Shown here: in pieces, positions 41,197-48,890 of the stretch
How the letters are laid out: the number at the start of each line of letters is the position of its first letter
Position numbering within the stretch: position 1 is the stretch's first letter
Notes under the pieces: model-generated
What the model was told of the DNA's origin: nothing
Seen by the model: only the letters and a program-made list of their open reading frames with translations
Database searches by the model: none
Translations under genes and position numbers: made by a program
NCBI RefSeq assembly: GCF_026343295.1
Contig: NZ_JAPELY010000001.1
Location: forward strand, 3,286,001 to 3,350,000
DNA length: 64,000 nt
Reading direction: 5' to 3'
Source: Streptomyces sp. NBC_00083
Lineage (GTDB): Bacteria; Actinomycetota; Actinomycetes; Streptomycetales; Streptomycetaceae

Positions 41197-41844
41197 TCAC
41201 TTCCGCCAGAACAAGTGGTGCGTCACGCCGCTGGGGCTCGGCACGACCTCCAGGTGGTACCGGTCGGTGAGCTCGTCGGGCGAGTCCCACAGGCGCAGGC
41301 CGCTCCCGAGCTTCACGGGCGAGACGGCGATGTGCAGGGTGTCGACGAGCCCGGCGTCGAGGAACTCCCGGATGCTGGTGACTCCGCCGCCGAGACGGAC
41401 GTCCTTGCCCTGTGCGGCCTCCCGCGCCCGGTCCAGGACCGTGGCCGGATCGCCGTCGGTGAAGTGGAACGTCGTGTCGGAGAGCGTGATCGAGGGGCGC
41501 AGGTGATGGGTCAGGACGAACACCGGAGTGTGGAACGGAGGCTCCTGGCCCCACCAGCCCTGCCACTCGTGGTCCGTCCAAGGGCCGCGCTGGGGCCCGA
41601 ACTTGTTGCGGCCCATGATTTCCGCGCCGATGTTGCGTGCGAAGTCCCGCGTGAAGTAGTCGTCGAGACCCCTGCTTCCCCCGGAATCCGTGCGCATCGG
41701 CCAGCTCGCCGTGGCTCCGGCCCACGAGAACAGCCTCTCGGGGCTTTCCAGGCCGAACGGCAACTCAAGAGTCTGGTGCTCGCCGGCGGCGATACCGTCA
41801 CTTGAGATGTTGAAGTTCATGACTCTCAGGAGTTGGTCGTTCAT
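41197..41844 (-). CDS. Dihydrofolate-reductase-like (RibD C-terminal domain) protein
   Basis: A 215-residue protein of the DHFR/RibD_C family common in actinobacteria (YwjB/YyaP type). RVMNFNISSDGIAAG at the start, IGAEIMGRNKFGPQRGPW, TPVFVLTHHLRPSI, then VRLGGGVTSIREFLDAGLVDTLHIAVSPVKLGSGLRLW, where GGGVTSIREFLDAGLVDxLH is the NADPH-binding signature, are all clear. A true folate enzyme is unlikely; substrate unknown. ATG at 41844 has GAGG upstream. Confidence 0.88.
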   Translation of the reverse strand: MNDQLLRVMNFNISSDGIAAGEHQTLELPFGLESPERLFSWAGATASWPMRTDSGGSRGLDDYFTRDFARNIGAEIMGRNKFGPQRGPWTDHEWQGWWGQEPPFHTPVFVLTHHLRPSITLSDTTFHFTDGDPATVLDRAREAAQGKDVRLGGGVTSIREFLDAGLVDTLHIAVSPVKLGSGLRLWDSPDELTDRYHLEVVPSPSGVTHHLFWRK

Positions 41845-42017
41845 GCGTGCCTCGTCTGGTGCTGTCGTGTGGTCGCGCGGCAGACCGCCGCACACTCTGA
41901 CGTCGATCGAGGTGGTGCCGGATCGACACATCGGCCCACATCTTTTTTCGCACGCCGCCGCGCCACCCCGCCACTCCGGAATCTGCCGGGGCCCACCGCT
42001 GCCACCTCTTGCTCCGT

Positions 42018-42034
42018 CTATCGAAAGTCGATAG
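42018..42034. promoter_or_regulatory. Palindrome before DUF2975/Xre pair
   Basis: CTATCGA AAG TCGATAG, perfect 7-bp arms with a 3-base centre, followed by a partial repeat TTTCGATCG. It is 36 bases upstream of the first gene's ATG. Xre partners of DUF2975 proteins are usually self-regulating, and AT-richer TATCGA dyads of this sort would suit that. Confidence 0.55.
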
Positions 42035-42070
42035 ATTTCGATCGTAAGGCGTTGGGTGAAGGGGTGGGTC

Positions 42071-42562
42071 ATGGGCCGGATGACTGTGCGTGCGTTGCGC
42101 GCCGTGCTGGTGGTGGTGCTCGCCGGCACCGTGTTCGTGCAGGCGGGAATGGTCTGGGCGCTGGTCAGTGGGAGCGACCCGGAGGACGGGTCGCTCCCAC
42201 TGACCCCGTTGCGGGTGGTCACGATCCTGGGCATGGGGGCGGCCCAGGTCGCCCTGGTCTGCGTGTGGCGACTGGTGACGATGGTGCGGCGCGGCACCGT
42301 GTTCTCGCACGCCGCCTTCCGGTACGTGGACGGGCTGATCGGCGCGATCGTGGCGGCCGCCCTGGTCTGGTTCGCGGTCACCGCCATCAATGCGCCGGGT
42401 CAGCGGGAGGACCCGGGAGTCTCCGTCATCATGGCCGGCATCGGTGTGGCCGTCCTGGGGGTCGCCCTGATCGTGCTCGTCCTGCGGATGCTGCTCGTTC
42501 AGGCCGTCGACCGGGATGTCGAAGCGGCGCGGATGCAGGCCGAGTTGGACGAGGTGATCTGA
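42071..42562 (+). CDS. DUF2975-family membrane protein
   Basis: A 163-residue protein with four membrane helices: AVLVVVLAGTVFVQAGMVWALV, VVTILGMGAAQVALVCVWRLVTMV, LIGAIVAAALVWFAVTAI, and VIMAGIGVAVLGVALIVLVLRMLL. RRGTVFSHAAFRYVDGLIGAI is the DUF2975 signature. Function unknown. ATG at 42071 follows AAGGGG; a GTG at 42056 is possible. It overlaps the following Xre gene by one base (TGATG), the conserved pairing for this family, so the small repressor probably controls the membrane protein. A perfect 18-bp inverted repeat lies inside the coding sequence. Confidence 0.85.
   Translation: MGRMTVRALRAVLVVVLAGTVFVQAGMVWALVSGSDPEDGSLPLTPLRVVTILGMGAAQVALVCVWRLVTMVRRGTVFSHAAFRYVDGLIGAIVAAALVWFAVTAINAPGQREDPGVSVIMAGIGVAVLGVALIVLVLRMLLVQAVDRDVEAARMQAELDEVI
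42163..42205. repeat. 18-bp perfect inverted repeat within DUF2975 gene
   Basis: GGTCAGTGGGAGCGACCC (42163-42180) and GGGTCGCTCCCACTGACC (42188-42205) are exact complements separated by GGAGGAC. It codes for the extracytoplasmic loop between helices 1 and 2 (LVSGSDPEDGSLPLT), where a symmetrical acidic stretch is translated. It is a very stable RNA hairpin inside a gene. Confidence 0.85.
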
Positions 42563-42786
42563 TGCCGATCACCGTCGACATCGACGTGATGCTCGCCCGG
42601 CGCAAGATGTCGGTGGGCGAACTCGCGGACCGTGTGGGCATCACGCCCGCCAACCTGGCCGTGCTCAAGAACGGCCGCGCCAAGGCGGTGCGATTCACGA
42701 CCCTCGCGGCGCTCTGTGAGGTGCTCGAGTGCCAGCCCGGCGATCTGCTGCGCTGGGAGGTCGAGGAGGGCGTGCCGGTCGAGTGA
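42562..42786 (+). CDS. Small Xre-family regulator paired with DUF2975
   Basis: A 74-residue helix-turn-helix protein: ITVDIDVMLARRKMSVGELADRVGITPANLAVLKNGRAKAVRFTTLAALCEVLECQPGDLLRWE, the whole of which is a Cro/C1-type domain (YozG-like). Start ATG overlaps the DUF2975 stop by one base, so it is translationally coupled. It most likely represses its own operon through the palindrome upstream of the pair. Confidence 0.93.
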   Translation: MPITVDIDVMLARRKMSVGELADRVGITPANLAVLKNGRAKAVRFTTLAALCEVLECQPGDLLRWEVEEGVPVE

Positions 42787-42831
42787 GCGGACGCGGCCGC
42801 TGCACCGGTCGGCGCGCGGCTCACTGCCCGC

Positions 42832-42959
42832 GGCGACAGGAGGGCCGCATCCGGCCGGAACGCCCCGTGCCGCCCGCGGCGACCTCCGGCCGGCTGGCGA
42901 CAGGAGGGCCGCATCCGGCCGGAACGCCCCGTGCCGCCCGCGGCGACCTCCGGCCGGCT
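42832..42959. repeat. 64-bp tandem duplication between convergent genes
   Basis: Two identical 64-base units (42832-42895 and 42896-42959), each starting GGCGACAGGAGGGCCGCATC and ending GACCTCCGGCCGGCT, fill most of the gap between the Xre and epoxide-hydrolase genes. Each contains CCGGCCGG dyads that can form hairpins, so it may work as a double terminator. Exact identity points to a recent duplication. Confidence 0.9.
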
Positions 42960-42961
42960 GT

Positions 42962-43948
42962 TCAGGCCCGCAGCGTCGTGAGCCAGTCGACGAGCAGCCG
43001 GTTGACGTCGTCGGGGCGTTCTTGCTGGATCCAGTGGCCGCAGCCCTCCAGGAGGTGGGAGGCGGAGAGGCCGGGGAGGGTGGTGGGATAGGCGTCGATG
43101 GCGTCGGCCATCCAGGTGGTGGAGGCGTCCCGGGCGCCGCCGATGAAGAGGGAAGGCTGCTCGACCGGGGCTCCGCGGTGCGGGGCGAGGTCCTCCCAGT
43201 CGCGGTCCATGGCGCGGTAGCGGTTGAGCGCGCCGGTGAACCCCGTGCGCTCGAACTCCCCGGCGTAGAAGTCGAGGTCGTCCTCGCTCAGCCAGGCCGG
43301 CAGAGCGGCGGTGGGGAAGCGGTCACGCAGCCGGCCGTCAGGGGCCACGAAGTGCGGGTCGGGCTCGCCGTCGGCGGGCATGGTGTCGGCGGACAGGGCC
43401 GCGTAGAACCCCGCGAGCCAGCCCCGCACGTCCGGCTCGATCTCCGCCTCCGCGCGGCCGGGCTCCTGGAAGTAGGAGACGTAGAACTCCTGCTCGGGGC
43501 CGCCGATCTGGCCGAAGACGTCGGTGGGGCGGGGGCCGCCCGGAGGGGCGTACGGCACGCTCAGCAGGCCGACGGCGTGGAAGACCTCGGGGCGGAGGAG
43601 GGCGGAGACCGCGGCGATGTTGGAGCCCCAGTCGTGACCCACGATCACCGCGCTCTCCTCGCCCAGGGCGCGCACGGCCGCGACGTTGTCCTCCACCAGG
43701 TCGACCATGCGGTACGCATCTCGCGCGGTCGGCTTCGAGGAGCGGCCGTAGCCACGCACATCGAGCGCCGCCACGCGGAAGCCGGCCGCGGCGAGGGCCG
43801 GGATCTGGCGCCGCCAGGAGTACCAGGACTCGGGGAAGCCGTGCACGAGCAGGACCAGCGGGCCGGCACCCTGCTCGACCAGGTGCATGCGCCCACCCGG
43901 GGTTTCGACCGTCCGGTGACGGAGAGCGGCGTACGGCTCGGACTGCAT
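42962..43948 (-). CDS. Alpha/beta hydrolase of epoxide-hydrolase type
   Basis: A 328-residue hydrolase. VLLVHGFPESWYSWRRQIPALAAAGFRVAALDVRGYGRSSKP is the HGxP oxyanion motif and adjoining strand; VIVGHDWGSNIA carries Asp as nucleophile (GHDWGS, epoxide-hydrolase/haloalkane type rather than Ser); the cap domain follows with SYFQEPGRAEAEIEPDVR; HLLEGCGHWIQQERPDDVNRLLVDWL has the catalytic His. Typical soluble epoxide hydrolases are of this length. It is divergent from a Xre-cupin regulator with a palindrome between. Confidence 0.9.
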   Translation of the reverse strand: MQSEPYAALRHRTVETPGGRMHLVEQGAGPLVLLVHGFPESWYSWRRQIPALAAAGFRVAALDVRGYGRSSKPTARDAYRMVDLVEDNVAAVRALGEESAVIVGHDWGSNIAAVSALLRPEVFHAVGLLSVPYAPPGGPRPTDVFGQIGGPEQEFYVSYFQEPGRAEAEIEPDVRGWLAGFYAALSADTMPADGEPDPHFVAPDGRLRDRFPTAALPAWLSEDDLDFYAGEFERTGFTGALNRYRAMDRDWEDLAPHRGAPVEQPSLFIGGARDASTTWMADAIDAYPTTLPGLSASHLLEGCGHWIQQERPDDVNRLLVDWLTTLRA

Positions 43949-44025
43949 AAGTTCCTCCTCGGTGGGCCGACGGAAGCGGCCACGCGTCGATCATGCGTCG
44001 TGTCCGCCCGGCGGGGCCATGTTCA

Positions 44026-44040
44026 TTGCCAGGCTGGCAA
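44026..44040. promoter_or_regulatory. Palindrome between epoxide-hydrolase and Xre-cupin genes
   Basis: TTGCCAG G CTGGCAA, perfect 7-bp arms, followed at 44043 by a further half-site-like TTGCAGG. Located 50 bases before the Xre-cupin ATG in the 141-bp divergent gap. Confidence 0.55.
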
Positions 44041-44089
44041 ACTTGCAGGGCAGGACGGTGTGACGGCGTGTTCGGGAGGTACGGCGACG

Positions 44090-44674
44090 ATGGCGGGCGA
44101 CCACGTGGCACAGACGCTGGCGGCGATGGGCCCGCGGCTGCGCGCAGCGCGCGAGCGTCGAGGCGCGACGCTCACCGGCGTCAGCTGTGCGACCGGGATC
44201 TCACCGAGCACGCTGTCGCGCATCGAGACCGGCCGGCGCAAGCCCACCCTGGAGGTGGTGCTGCGGCTGGCGGAGGAGTACGGCGTCTCCCTGGACGAGC
44301 TGGCGGGCGGCGCGGCTGCCCCGCCGGCCGGGCCCCGCGCCCCGGCGCTGAGCTTCGGCGACGACAAGGCGGTGCTGCCGCTGACCCGCTACGTCGGAGG
44401 CCTGCACGCACACAAGCACGTCCTGCCCGCCGTCGAGGAGCCGCGGCAGGCGAGACCGCGGCAGGTCTCCCACGACGGCTACGAATGGCTGTGCGTCCTG
44501 TACGGCCGACTGTGGCTCGCGCTCGGCGGCCAGGACCTCGTCCTGACCGCCGGGGAGGTCGCCGAGTTCGACACCCGCACCGCTCACGGAGTCGCCAACG
44601 CGGGGTCCGAGGGCCCCGTCGAGTACCTGATCATGTTCGGACCGCAGGGTGAACGACTCCGGCCGCGCACCTGA
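44090..44674 (+). CDS. Xre-family regulator with C-terminal cupin domain
   Basis: A 194-residue protein. LAAMGPRLRAARERRGATLTGVSCATGISPSTLSRIETGRRKPTLEVVLRLAEEYGVSLDELAG (about 10-73) is a Cro/C1 helix-turn-helix; the C-terminal cupin has HDGYEWLCVLYGRLWLALGGQDLVLTAGEVAEFDTRTAHGVANAGSEGPVEYLIMFG with the metal-site HxH-like residues partly replaced. PuuR-type regulators have this plan. ATG at 44090 follows GGGAGG; the longer frame upstream is a shadow of the divergent gene. Probably controls the epoxide-hydrolase gene. Confidence 0.88.
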   Translation: MAGDHVAQTLAAMGPRLRAARERRGATLTGVSCATGISPSTLSRIETGRRKPTLEVVLRLAEEYGVSLDELAGGAAAPPAGPRAPALSFGDDKAVLPLTRYVGGLHAHKHVLPAVEEPRQARPRQVSHDGYEWLCVLYGRLWLALGGQDLVLTAGEVAEFDTRTAHGVANAGSEGPVEYLIMFGPQGERLRPRT

Positions 44675-44721
44675 GAAACGCTCTGACTGATATGCGCCGT
44701 CGCTGTCATCGGGTCCGGGTG

Positions 44722-47637
44722 TCATCTGCTCGGGGTGAGGTACCGGGTGGGTGTGTTCCAGCCGGAGAGGCGGATGCGGGGGAGGCCGTGGCGGGGGGAG
44801 GGGGTGCGGTAGGTGGCGGTGAGGGCGGTGCTTTCGCCGGGCCATAGGCTGACGTGGTTGTCGCTCCAGCGGACGGGGAGCAGAGGGGCGCCGTCCCGGT
44901 CGACCAGGTGAACGTCCGTCATCAGGGCGGGCGTACCTGCGGTACGTCCACGGGCCCCCACGTTGCGCAGGGTGACGGTGGTGGTGGACAGGGCGCCGGG
45001 GTGGCGGACGGTGTGTGCGGTGGCGACCATGTCGGCTGCGGGGGCAAGGGAGTTGAGGCCGGTCAGGTCGGCGTAGCCGGTGGTGGGGGTGTAGTACCAG
45101 TCGGTGGCGTCGTAGTCGAGGGTGTCCTGGCGGCCCGAGAGCCAGTACACGTTGCGGCTCACCTCGCGCCCGAAGCGGTCGCGCAGGGTCAGCCGTGCCA
45201 AGAAGGTGCCGCTCAGACCACGCACGTGGGCGGGCAGGGTGAGCACGGTGGTCTTCGCGCCGTCCCCGCGCACCCGGATGCCGTGCACCACGCGGTGGTA
45301 GTGACGGGTGCCGTCCATGCTGAACAGGGCGACGTCGGCGGTGAGCCCGGCGGCAGGAACGGGCCGACGGTTGACGACGGCCACGCTCCTGTCGTCGTAC
45401 GCGTACTGGATGTGCAGCGGCTCGTTGGCCTTCTTCGCACCGTAATAGGCACCACCCTCGTCGAGATAGCGGTCGACGAGCTGCCAGTGCAGCGACGTCC
45501 AGCCGCTGTTGAACATCCAGTAGATGACGCCCGTCGCCGGTGCCGTCGCGTCCGAGGCGTTGCGGGCGTAGGCCTCGAACTGCGCCCGGACGTTCTCGTA
45601 CTGGGCCAGCTGCGCCTTCGCGGTGTAGTCGGCGAGGCTGCGTGGAGCACCGTAACGGTGGGCCAGCGCGCTGTTGAACAGGCCCAGGGTCTGGAAGGTG
45701 CGGGAGGGAGAACGGTGGTATTGCGGCGCGGACGGCTTCGTCCAGAGGATGTCGAGTTCGGCGGGGGAGAGGGTGCGGCGCAGGGTGTCGAGGGTGGGGA
45801 TGGAGGGGCCGGCACTGGTCTCGGAGTTGAAACCGCTCGCGCCGCCTTCGCGCTTGTCGTACCAGTACGCGGGCGGAACCCAGTCGTAGGGCCCGGTCAT
45901 GCGCATGCCCGAACGGCCGCTCAGGGGAGTGGTGGTGTCGGACGCCGCCGGGACCACCGGAGTGCGCCAGTCAGCTGCGCGCAACGCTGCGAGGTACTCC
46001 CTCTCGGTGGGGAGGTCGGGCGCGTAGTCGCTGCCGATGAGGAAGGACAGGACACTGGGGTGGTCGCGCAGCCGGGCGGCCTCGGCGGCCATCGAGGCGC
46101 GGGCGGTCAGCCGGTCGGCGCCCGTCCACCTCTCAGCCGTATCGACGTGGTTGACCTGCGCCTCCCATTTGTCGCAGCACTCCCAGCCGGGCAGCGTCAG
46201 GATGCCGTGCCGGTCGGCGAGTTCGAAGAACTCGTCCGGCTCGATACGGCCCTCCAGTCGCAGCGTGTTCAGGCCGGCATCGAGCGCCGCCGTGATCCGG
46301 TCCTCGGCCCCGACCGTGTCCCAGCGCAGCAGTTGATCGGGGGACCAGCCGCCGCCGCGGATCAGCAGGGGGCGGCCGTTGATCGCGTACTGGCGGGCGC
46401 CCTCGCTGTTGAGCGGGGCTTTGACGTCGCGGATGCCGAAGGTGTGGCGGGTGGCGTCGGCCGTTCTGCCCGCGACCGTGGCGGTCAGGCTGAGGCCGTA
46501 CAGGTTCTGAGGACCCATGCCCGCCGGCCACCACACTGCGGGCCGGCGCAGACGCAGTTGGGGGTGGTCGTCCGGCCCGAAGACGAGTGACCCGGTCTCG
46601 CCGGGCCGCAGCGTGACCCGCCGGCGCATGACGATCGCACCGCCCCCGCGAGGAGGTGGGGAGAGGACCGGGGCGGGAGGTGCGGTGGCGACTACGGCCG
46701 TGACCGTGGTCGTCGTGGTCGACCGGGAGTCGTTGCGCACCTGCGCCTTGACGGTGAGTTCGGCCGAGCCCAATGAGGGAACCGACAGGTCGGTCAGGAC
46801 GTGCGCGTCGTGGAGCGCGACCGGCCCGCGACGGCGTACGAGAACGTCGCGGACGATGCCCATGTTGGCGTCGGGCGGCGGTTGCAACCAGTCCAGCCAC
46901 CCCACCGTGAAGTGCCTGCGCGGGTCGTTGGGTTGGACGCGGAAGGCGACCGTGTTGACACCCGCACGCACCAGCGCGGTGATGTCGACTTCGTGGTGCC
47001 GGTAGAGGCCGGCGGCCGTGCCCGCGTCGACGATACGGCGGCCGTTGAGGTAGACGTCGGCGGCGGAGACCACACCACTGAAGTCCAGGTAGGCGCGGGC
47101 GCGCGTGTCGGCGAGAGTGAAGTCGCCGCGATACCACCAGGGCGTGGTGAACGCACCGGACGGGATGCGTTGTTGGTTGGTGGAGTAGAACGGGTCGGGA
47201 TAGGTGCCGTCGGCGACCAGCGCGGCGAGCACGGTGGAGCGGGGCGCGGCCCGGTGCCAGCCGTCCGTCCGGAATCCGGGCGACGATACGGCGGCCGCCG
47301 AGGCGGTGACCTTGGCCGTGGACTGGATCGCGTAGCCGGTCAGCGCGGTGGCACTCCCCGCCGTCGACGACACCACCGTGGGCGCCGGGAAGCTCGGCGG
47401 CGGCCGGTCGGTCGAGGCCGCGGCCGGTGCCGCGGCGGCCATGGCCAGCAGGGCGATGACGACGACACGGCCGAGGTGTGCACGAAGGGCCGTGCGGTGC
47501 CGCCGAGGACCGCCTCGCCCGAGCGGAGCCCAGGCCCAGGCCCAGGCCGGAGTCGGTCCCGGCACCGGAGTTGGAGCCGGGGCCGCGGCCGCGGAACGAG
47601 GGCCGGTCCGTGTGAGGGGGCGCGGCGCGCGGTACAT
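44722..47637 (-). CDS. Secreted GH2 exo-beta-D-glucosaminidase-like enzyme
   Basis: A 971-residue glycoside hydrolase family 2 protein. A long Pro/Ala-rich N-terminus precedes the membrane-spanning export helix (VVVIALLAMAAAAPAAA, about 58-73). A jelly-roll sugar-binding domain (WWYRGDFTL, AYLDFSGVVSAADVYLNGRRI), immunoglobulin-like domains and the barrel follow. The barrel has GSDYAPD with Asp 537 and FNSETSAGPS with Glu 606, spaced 69 residues. In CsxA of Amycolatopsis the acid is an Asp (469) and the nucleophile a Glu (541), so this one probably releases glucosamine from chitosan ends. ATG at 47637 follows AGGAG; a GTG lies eight codons upstream. Confidence 0.85.
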   Translation of the reverse strand: MYRAPRPLTRTGPRSAAAAPAPTPVPGPTPAWAWAWAPLGRGGPRRHRTALRAHLGRVVVIALLAMAAAAPAAASTDRPPPSFPAPTVVSSTAGSATALTGYAIQSTAKVTASAAAVSSPGFRTDGWHRAAPRSTVLAALVADGTYPDPFYSTNQQRIPSGAFTTPWWYRGDFTLADTRARAYLDFSGVVSAADVYLNGRRIVDAGTAAGLYRHHEVDITALVRAGVNTVAFRVQPNDPRRHFTVGWLDWLQPPPDANMGIVRDVLVRRRGPVALHDAHVLTDLSVPSLGSAELTVKAQVRNDSRSTTTTTVTAVVATAPPAPVLSPPPRGGGAIVMRRRVTLRPGETGSLVFGPDDHPQLRLRRPAVWWPAGMGPQNLYGLSLTATVAGRTADATRHTFGIRDVKAPLNSEGARQYAINGRPLLIRGGGWSPDQLLRWDTVGAEDRITAALDAGLNTLRLEGRIEPDEFFELADRHGILTLPGWECCDKWEAQVNHVDTAERWTGADRLTARASMAAEAARLRDHPSVLSFLIGSDYAPDLPTEREYLAALRAADWRTPVVPAASDTTTPLSGRSGMRMTGPYDWVPPAYWYDKREGGASGFNSETSAGPSIPTLDTLRRTLSPAELDILWTKPSAPQYHRSPSRTFQTLGLFNSALAHRYGAPRSLADYTAKAQLAQYENVRAQFEAYARNASDATAPATGVIYWMFNSGWTSLHWQLVDRYLDEGGAYYGAKKANEPLHIQYAYDDRSVAVVNRRPVPAAGLTADVALFSMDGTRHYHRVVHGIRVRGDGAKTTVLTLPAHVRGLSGTFLARLTLRDRFGREVSRNVYWLSGRQDTLDYDATDWYYTPTTGYADLTGLNSLAPAADMVATAHTVRHPGALSTTTVTLRNVGARGRTAGTPALMTDVHLVDRDGAPLLPVRWSDNHVSLWPGESTALTATYRTPSPRHGLPRIRLSGWNTPTRYLTPSR

Positions 47638-47741
47638 GGAGCTCCTGATGAAGGCCGTCACGGGACGCCGAAGTCTTTCGACTCGGGACGCGCCGGTGGG
47701 GGAGGCGCGAGGAAGGCAGGGAATCTCTCGGAACTGAGCCC

Positions 47742-47810
47742 CCAGTACCCCAGTACCCCAGTAGCTGAGTAGCCGAGTACCCGAGTACCCGCGTACCTGT
47801 GTACGAGACT
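47742..47810. repeat. GTACCC-type short tandem repeats
   Basis: Repeats of CCCAGTACC and related CCGAGTACC, CCCGCGTACC units, roughly 9-10 bp each, between the GH2 gene and the divergent membrane-protein gene (CCCCAGTACCCCAGTACCCC, then GAGTAGCCGAGTACCCGAG). It is imperfect and may vary by slippage; it lies in the shared promoter region. Confidence 0.6.
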
Positions 47811-47860
47811 GAGTAGGACGACGGTGTCAGCGGCCCCTGCCCAGCGGTTCGAATGGCTCC

Positions 47861-48496
47861 ATGACATCGACTCCTCCCGCCCCCTCGGCCCCTCCCGCCC
47901 CTCCCGCCCACGAGGCCCTCGCTTCCTTCCGCCCCGCTCGTGTCATCACCTTGTCCGCGGTCGCGGTCGTCATGGTGCTGCTGCTCGTGGGGGCTGCCCA
48001 AGGCTGCGCGGCTCTGGAGGGCGGTTCGGTCCGTTCCGAGGCGGCGTTCCTGGATCACGTGCGCGACACGCAGACAGCCGGCGAGACCGCCGTTCGCGCC
48101 CTGGGTTCGGAACCCGCTTCCGTGCTCCTGCGCAAGTCCACGGACAACGCCTCCTGCATGGACGACCTCGGCTTCGACGACGGCGGCACGACGCGTGACC
48201 AGCCGTCCCTCTCGTGGGCCCCGGCCATCGCGGAGAGCGATGCCGGATACCGCACGGCACTCGCCACCCTGCGCGAGCGCTGGTCCGAGCGGGGATGGAA
48301 GGTCACGGCGCAGCCGGTGACGGACCCGGCGACCGGCCGCGCCACCGGCTTGCAGACGATCAGTACGACCGACGACAAGGGCGTCACGCTCTCCTTGCGG
48401 CCCGGCCGTCGCCCGGGTGAGGGACTCGTGGTCGCCGACGGCGGCTGCGTCCGGCACGAGGGTTCCTGGAACGCGAGCAGCTGGAGCTTCTACTGA
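47861..48496 (+). CDS. Membrane-anchored protein of unknown function
   Basis: A 211-residue protein with a Pro/Ala-rich cytoplasmic N-terminus, one membrane helix (VITLSAVAVVMVLLLVGAAQGCAAL, about 28-52), and an outside domain. A lipobox-like AQGC ends the helix, so it might be a lipoprotein. The outer domain contains ALGSEPASVLLRKSTDNASCMDDLGFDDGG and DGGCVRHEGSWNASSWSFY, with two Cys. No family recognised. It is divergent from the GH2 gene and upstream of the amylase, but no operon is evident. Confidence 0.72.
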   Translation: MTSTPPAPSAPPAPPAHEALASFRPARVITLSAVAVVMVLLLVGAAQGCAALEGGSVRSEAAFLDHVRDTQTAGETAVRALGSEPASVLLRKSTDNASCMDDLGFDDGGTTRDQPSLSWAPAIAESDAGYRTALATLRERWSERGWKVTAQPVTDPATGRATGLQTISTTDDKGVTLSLRPGRRPGEGLVVADGGCVRHEGSWNASSWSFY

Positions 48497-48890
48497 GCCG
48501 AGCCGCAACTCCCGTCCCGCATATGGGGCGAGCCCCGCCTCTCGCCCCGACCTGTGGGGCCTCCGTACACGATCGACGCCCGGTTCCTCACGCGCTCCCC
48601 GCCCGGCCGCTTGCCCGATCCATACCTGACTCGACGCTCAACAGAGGCCAGCTCGGAGCAAGTTGACGCGGGGACGCTGCCGCAGACTCCGCCTCCCCGA
48701 GTGACGGCCCCGGCCCGCACCGGCGCGTGCGAGACCTCTTTACGGCCCCATGACGAACGAGTATCTTCCCGGTGCGCAAGAAGTTGCAGCAAGTTTCCGG
48801 CACAGCTTGCAGATTATGGGGTTCCCCACCCAGGACCCCCACGTCGGAGGTCGCGGTCATCGGCTGCGGCGCACCCTTGGAGAGTTCTCG
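48497..48890. other. Gap before amylase gene
   Basis: A 394-base non-coding stretch holding the amylase promoter. Besides the TTGCAG/GCAAG operator-like cluster at 48776-48812, no clear hairpin or RNA was recognised. Frames within lack start sites. Confidence 0.5.
48776..48812. promoter_or_regulatory. Clustered TTGCAG/GCAAG motifs before amylase gene
   Basis: GCAAG (48776-48780), TTGCAGCAA (48784-48792, a perfect palindrome) and CTTGCAG (48806-48812). Streptomyces alpha-amylase promoters carry CTTGCAG-type direct repeats bound by the LacI-family maltose repressor MalR (Reg1), so these are candidate sites for maltose induction and glucose repression. The regulator gene is not in this window. 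Confidence 0.5.

Noticed and set aside
42832..42959. CRISPR-like array
   Set aside because: Only two adjacent copies with no spacer and no cas genes.
42632..44674. 680-residue fusion ending in the Xre-cupin protein
   Set aside because: Residues before the ATG at 44090 are antisense to the epoxide-hydrolase gene.
46133..48508. 791-codon minus-strand frame over the GH2 and membrane-protein genes
   Set aside because: Overlaps parts of two better genes and reads Arg/Pro-rich low-complexity protein.
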